Shown piece after piece: positions 6,559 through 8,447 of a stretch of DNA of 8,447 nt (position 1 is its first letter; the number at the start of each line of letters is the position of its first letter). The notes below the pieces were generated by a model. The model was not told the DNA's origin. It made no database searches and worked only from the letters and a program-made list of their open reading frames with translations. A program made the position numbers and the translations under genes. Source of the DNA: JAUNSR01 sp036655755 (GTDB taxonomy: Bacteria; Bacteroidota; Bacteroidia; Bacteroidales; JAUNSR01); assembly GCA_036655755.1 (NCBI GenBank), contig JAVVPN010000108.1:1-8447 (forward strand), given 5' to 3'.

Positions 6559-7160
6559 AGCTGATTGTAATCACTTGGCCCCGTTTCTTGCCCTCGGAGG
6601 CGCTGTTACTTTCTTTATTGATAGATAATGGGGCAGAGCGGATTCATATCCGAAAGCCAGATGCATCAGCAGATGAAGTGCGGCAGTTGATTAATGCTAT
6701 ACCTGCTGACTATCATGACCGATTGGTACTACACGATCATTATCAACTTATCAATGAGTTTACCCTGGCGGGAATCCATCTCAATCAGCGGAATTTGGCT
6801 CAACTCGGGTCGAATATCCCTTATAGTTGTTCGTGCCATTCTATTGAGGAAATAGGGTTACATCGAGATTTGGTAAAGGAATATCTTTTTCTGAGCCCTA
6901 TTTTCGACAGTATTTCCAAGACGGGTTATCAAGCTGCATTTACACCCGAAAATCTTCGGCAGGCATCTTCCGATCAAATAATCAGAGAGGATACGATTGC
7001 TTTAGGTGGAATTGATATCCCTTGCATTCCATTTGTCCGCCAATGCGGATTTGGCGGCATAGCCCTTCTGGGTGCTATTTGGAATCCGTTTTTAGTAACA
7101 GGAAATCCGCAAATTTTAGTAGAGACGATTGCATCGTTTCAAACACAACTTAAACGATAA
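6555..7160 (+). CDS. Divergent ThiE/TenI-family protein (possible thiazole tautomerase)
   Basis: This 201-residue TIM-barrel protein belongs to the ThiE/TenI family and lies directly before a canonical thiE. Family landmarks are IHIRKPD (30-36), LVLHDH (57-62), AGIHLNQ (72-78), SCSCHS (91-96), FLSPIFDSISK (112-122), ALGGID (149-154) and GIALLGAIW (168-176). Compared with thiamin phosphate synthases, the QLRxK motif has become HIRKP (second basic residue replaced by P35). The usual Asp at the end of HLGQxD is N80. The phosphate-loop K122, S93 and D61 are kept. These losses argue against full synthase activity. TenI of B. subtilis, a related paralog, aromatises the ThiG product; that role would fit here but is an inference. 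Alternatives are a second synthase with altered specificity or a helper protein. The start overlaps the thiS stop by 4 nt. Confidence 0.8.
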   Translation: MKLIVITWPRFLPSEALLLSLLIDNGAERIHIRKPDASADEVRQLINAIPADYHDRLVLHDHYQLINEFTLAGIHLNQRNLAQLGSNIPYSCSCHSIEEIGLHRDLVKEYLFLSPIFDSISKTGYQAAFTPENLRQASSDQIIREDTIALGGIDIPCIPFVRQCGFGGIALLGAIWNPFLVTGNPQILVETIASFQTQLKR

Positions 7161-7166
7161 CACATT

Positions 7167-7784
7167 ATGTTACAATTTATCACCCATGCCAATTCTCGTT
7201 TTGATACATTGCAGGGAGCCGAACAAGCATTGAAAGGAGGTTGCCGTTGGATTCAACTACGAATGAAGGATGCCCCTCACGGTGAGATTCTCAAAACAGC
7301 CATCATGCTTAAAAAACTCTGTTGGGATTATCAAGCTACTTTTATCATAGACGATCATGTCGATATTTGCCTGCAGGCTGATCTCGACGGAGTGCATCTT
7401 GGTAAAACAGATATGGATCCGGCGGAGGCCCGACGCTTATTGGGAGAGCACAAAATCATAGGGGGTACGGCCAATACGTTCGACGATATTCTCCGGTTGG
7501 CCGATAAAGGTGTAGATTATATAGGATTAGGGCCTTTCCGATTTACGCAAACCAAAAAGAATCTCAGCCCTATACTCGGTTTGGAGGGATACCGTACGAT
7601 ATTCGATTTATGCCGAACCCATCAGATCGAAATACCGGTAATCGCCATCGGCGGTATTACTAAAAACGATATACCCGCACTTCTGCAAACCGGAGTATCC
7701 GGTATTGCGCTATCTTCTACTATTCTTGAGGCCGAAGCGCCCATTCAGGAAACACAGGAAATTATCAACTTATTAAATCTTTGA
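7167..7784 (+). CDS. thiE: ThiE, thiamin-phosphate synthase
   Basis: This enzyme condenses HMP-pyrophosphate (from ThiD) with thiazole phosphate or its carboxylate (from ThiG), giving thiamin phosphate and pyrophosphate in the cytoplasm. Its 205 residues match the family (about 211 in E. coli). The synthase motifs are intact: QLRMK (30-34), IIDDHVD (60-66) with metal-binding D62-D63, GVHLGKTD (75-82) with D82, the GGTANT loop (99-104), GLGPFRFTQTKK (120-131) with K130, and VIAIGGI (158-164). Of the two tandem family members this is the one with a full catalytic set, so it is called thiE. It starts 6 nt after the upstream paralog and ends 1 nt before the thiG start. Confidence 0.92.
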   Translation: MLQFITHANSRFDTLQGAEQALKGGCRWIQLRMKDAPHGEILKTAIMLKKLCWDYQATFIIDDHVDICLQADLDGVHLGKTDMDPAEARRLLGEHKIIGGTANTFDDILRLADKGVDYIGLGPFRFTQTKKNLSPILGLEGYRTIFDLCRTHQIEIPVIAIGGITKNDIPALLQTGVSGIALSSTILEAEAPIQETQEIINLLNL

Positions 7785-7785
7785 T

Positions 7786-8447
7786 ATGCAGAAATTAGTG
7801 ATTGCCGGCAAAGAGTTTAGCTCCCGGTTATTTTTAGGCACCGGTAAATTCAGTTCAAATACATTAATGGAACAATCAATTCTGGCTTCCGGCTCAGAAT
7901 TGGTTACAGTTGCGATGAAACGCATTCATATTGGTGAGTCGGAAGACTTGATGCTCGATCATATCCTGCATGAAGGTATTAACTTACTTCCTAATACCTC
8001 GGGTGTTCGCAATGCCGAAGAAGCCATCTTTGCTGCCAGGTTGGCGCGTGAGGCTTTCGGTACCAACTGGCTCAAACTCGAGATACATCCCGATCCGCGC
8101 TATCTGCTGCCCGATCCGGTAGAAACGCTCAAAGCTACCGAAGCTCTTGCAAAAGAGGGTTTTGTAATACTCCCTTATATTCCTGCCGACCCGGTACTTT
8201 GCAAGCGACTGGAAGAAGCCGGTGCTGCTGCTGTAATGCCGTTGGGAGCACCTATCGGTACAAATAAAGGATTGCTTACGCGTGATTTCTTACAGATTAT
8301 TATAGAGCAAGCCAATGTCCCGGTAGTTGTGGATGCCGGTATCGGTGCACCGTCACATGCGGCCGAAGCGATGGAGTTGGGTGCCGATGCTGTATTGGTC
8401 AATACGGCGGTAGCAGTGGCAGGAGATCCGGTAGCGATGGCGAAGGC
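7786..8447 (+). CDS. thiG: ThiG, thiazole synthase (3' end beyond the window)
   Basis: ThiG builds thiazole phosphate carboxylate from deoxyxylulose 5-phosphate, dehydroglycine and sulfur carried by ThiS. The reading frame opens with ATG at 7786, 1 nt after the thiE stop, and stays open to the window edge, giving 220 complete codons. Family members have about 255 residues, so some 35 are missing. Landmarks are FLGTGKFSS (16-24), LPNTSGVRNAEEA (68-80), WLKLEIHPD (95-103) with the Schiff-base lysine K97 and E99, VMPLGAPIGTNKGL (150-163) and VVDAGIGAPSHA (181-192) with D183. All are intact. Its base composition is richer in G and C than sbcDC (35 of 60 bases at 8041-8100). In relatives thiC, thiH and thiF usually follow. 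Confidence 0.95.
   Translation, partial: MQKLVIAGKEFSSRLFLGTGKFSSNTLMEQSILASGSELVTVAMKRIHIGESEDLMLDHILHEGINLLPNTSGVRNAEEAIFAARLAREAFGTNWLKLEIHPDPRYLLPDPVETLKATEALAKEGFVILPYIPADPVLCKRLEEAGAAAVMPLGAPIGTNKGLLTRDFLQIIIEQANVPVVVDAGIGAPSHAAEAMELGADAVLVNTAVAVAGDPVAMAK

Noticed and set aside
8175..8402. 75-codon open frame on the - strand
   Set aside because: It lies entirely inside thiG, whose catalytic motifs are intact on the + strand. Its Ala/Ser/Thr-rich product is what antisense of Gly/Ala-rich codons gives.
1..8447. CRISPR arrays, insertion sequences, tRNA or rRNA genes, phage genes
   Set aside because: I found no regularly spaced repeats, transposase-like frames, paired terminal repeats or structural RNA genes other than the riboswitch. 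The window is ordinary core-genome content.

Overview
This window reads as chromosomal DNA from a member of the Bacteroidota, probably order Bacteroidales. The evidence is the absence of usable Shine-Dalgarno sequences before most genes, a promoter candidate of the Bacteroides type (TTTG, 20-nt gap, TTCATTTG), AT-rich coding sequence, and a thi gene set (ThiS, two ThiE-family proteins, ThiG) like that of Bacteroides relatives. The placement is an inference from these traits. All recognisable genes lie on the + strand.

Region 1 (1-265) opens with a strong intrinsic terminator (16-49) that ends an upstream transcript. About 215 bases without a gene follow. They hold a near-perfect inverted repeat (137-165), a weak promoter candidate inside it, and a shorter imperfect palindrome (175-190).

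Region 2 (266-5260) is the sbcD-sbcC operon, a 12-nt gap apart. It encodes the Mre11/Rad50-type nuclease-ATPase that processes DNA ends and hairpins. Both proteins look intact, with every catalytic motif present, including the CPVC zinc hook in the middle of SbcC.

Region 3 (5261-5525) is a compact control region. A 22-bp stem-loop with a T-rich tail terminates sbcDC. Its 3' arm also carries the -33 box of the promoter candidate for the next operon. A TPP riboswitch aptamer follows (about 5375-5461). The leader then contains a segment (5491-5510) complementary over 20 consecutive positions to the aptamer's own 5' strand. It also contains a hairpin that buries the thiD start codon. Together these give a complete, mutually exclusive two-state model for translational repression by TPP.

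Region 4 (5526-8447, running off the edge) is a thiamin biosynthesis operon: thiD, thiS, a divergent ThiE/TenI-like gene, thiE and thiG (3' end missing). The genes overlap or nearly touch (20-nt overlap, 4-nt overlap, 6-nt gap, 1-nt gap). ThiD makes the pyrimidine pyrophosphate, ThiS and ThiG make the thiazole phosphate, and ThiE joins the two. The divergent paralog may be a thiazole tautomerase or helper.

I see no new multi-gene system here. The most unusual content is the architecture of the thi leader and the terminator/promoter overlap before it.
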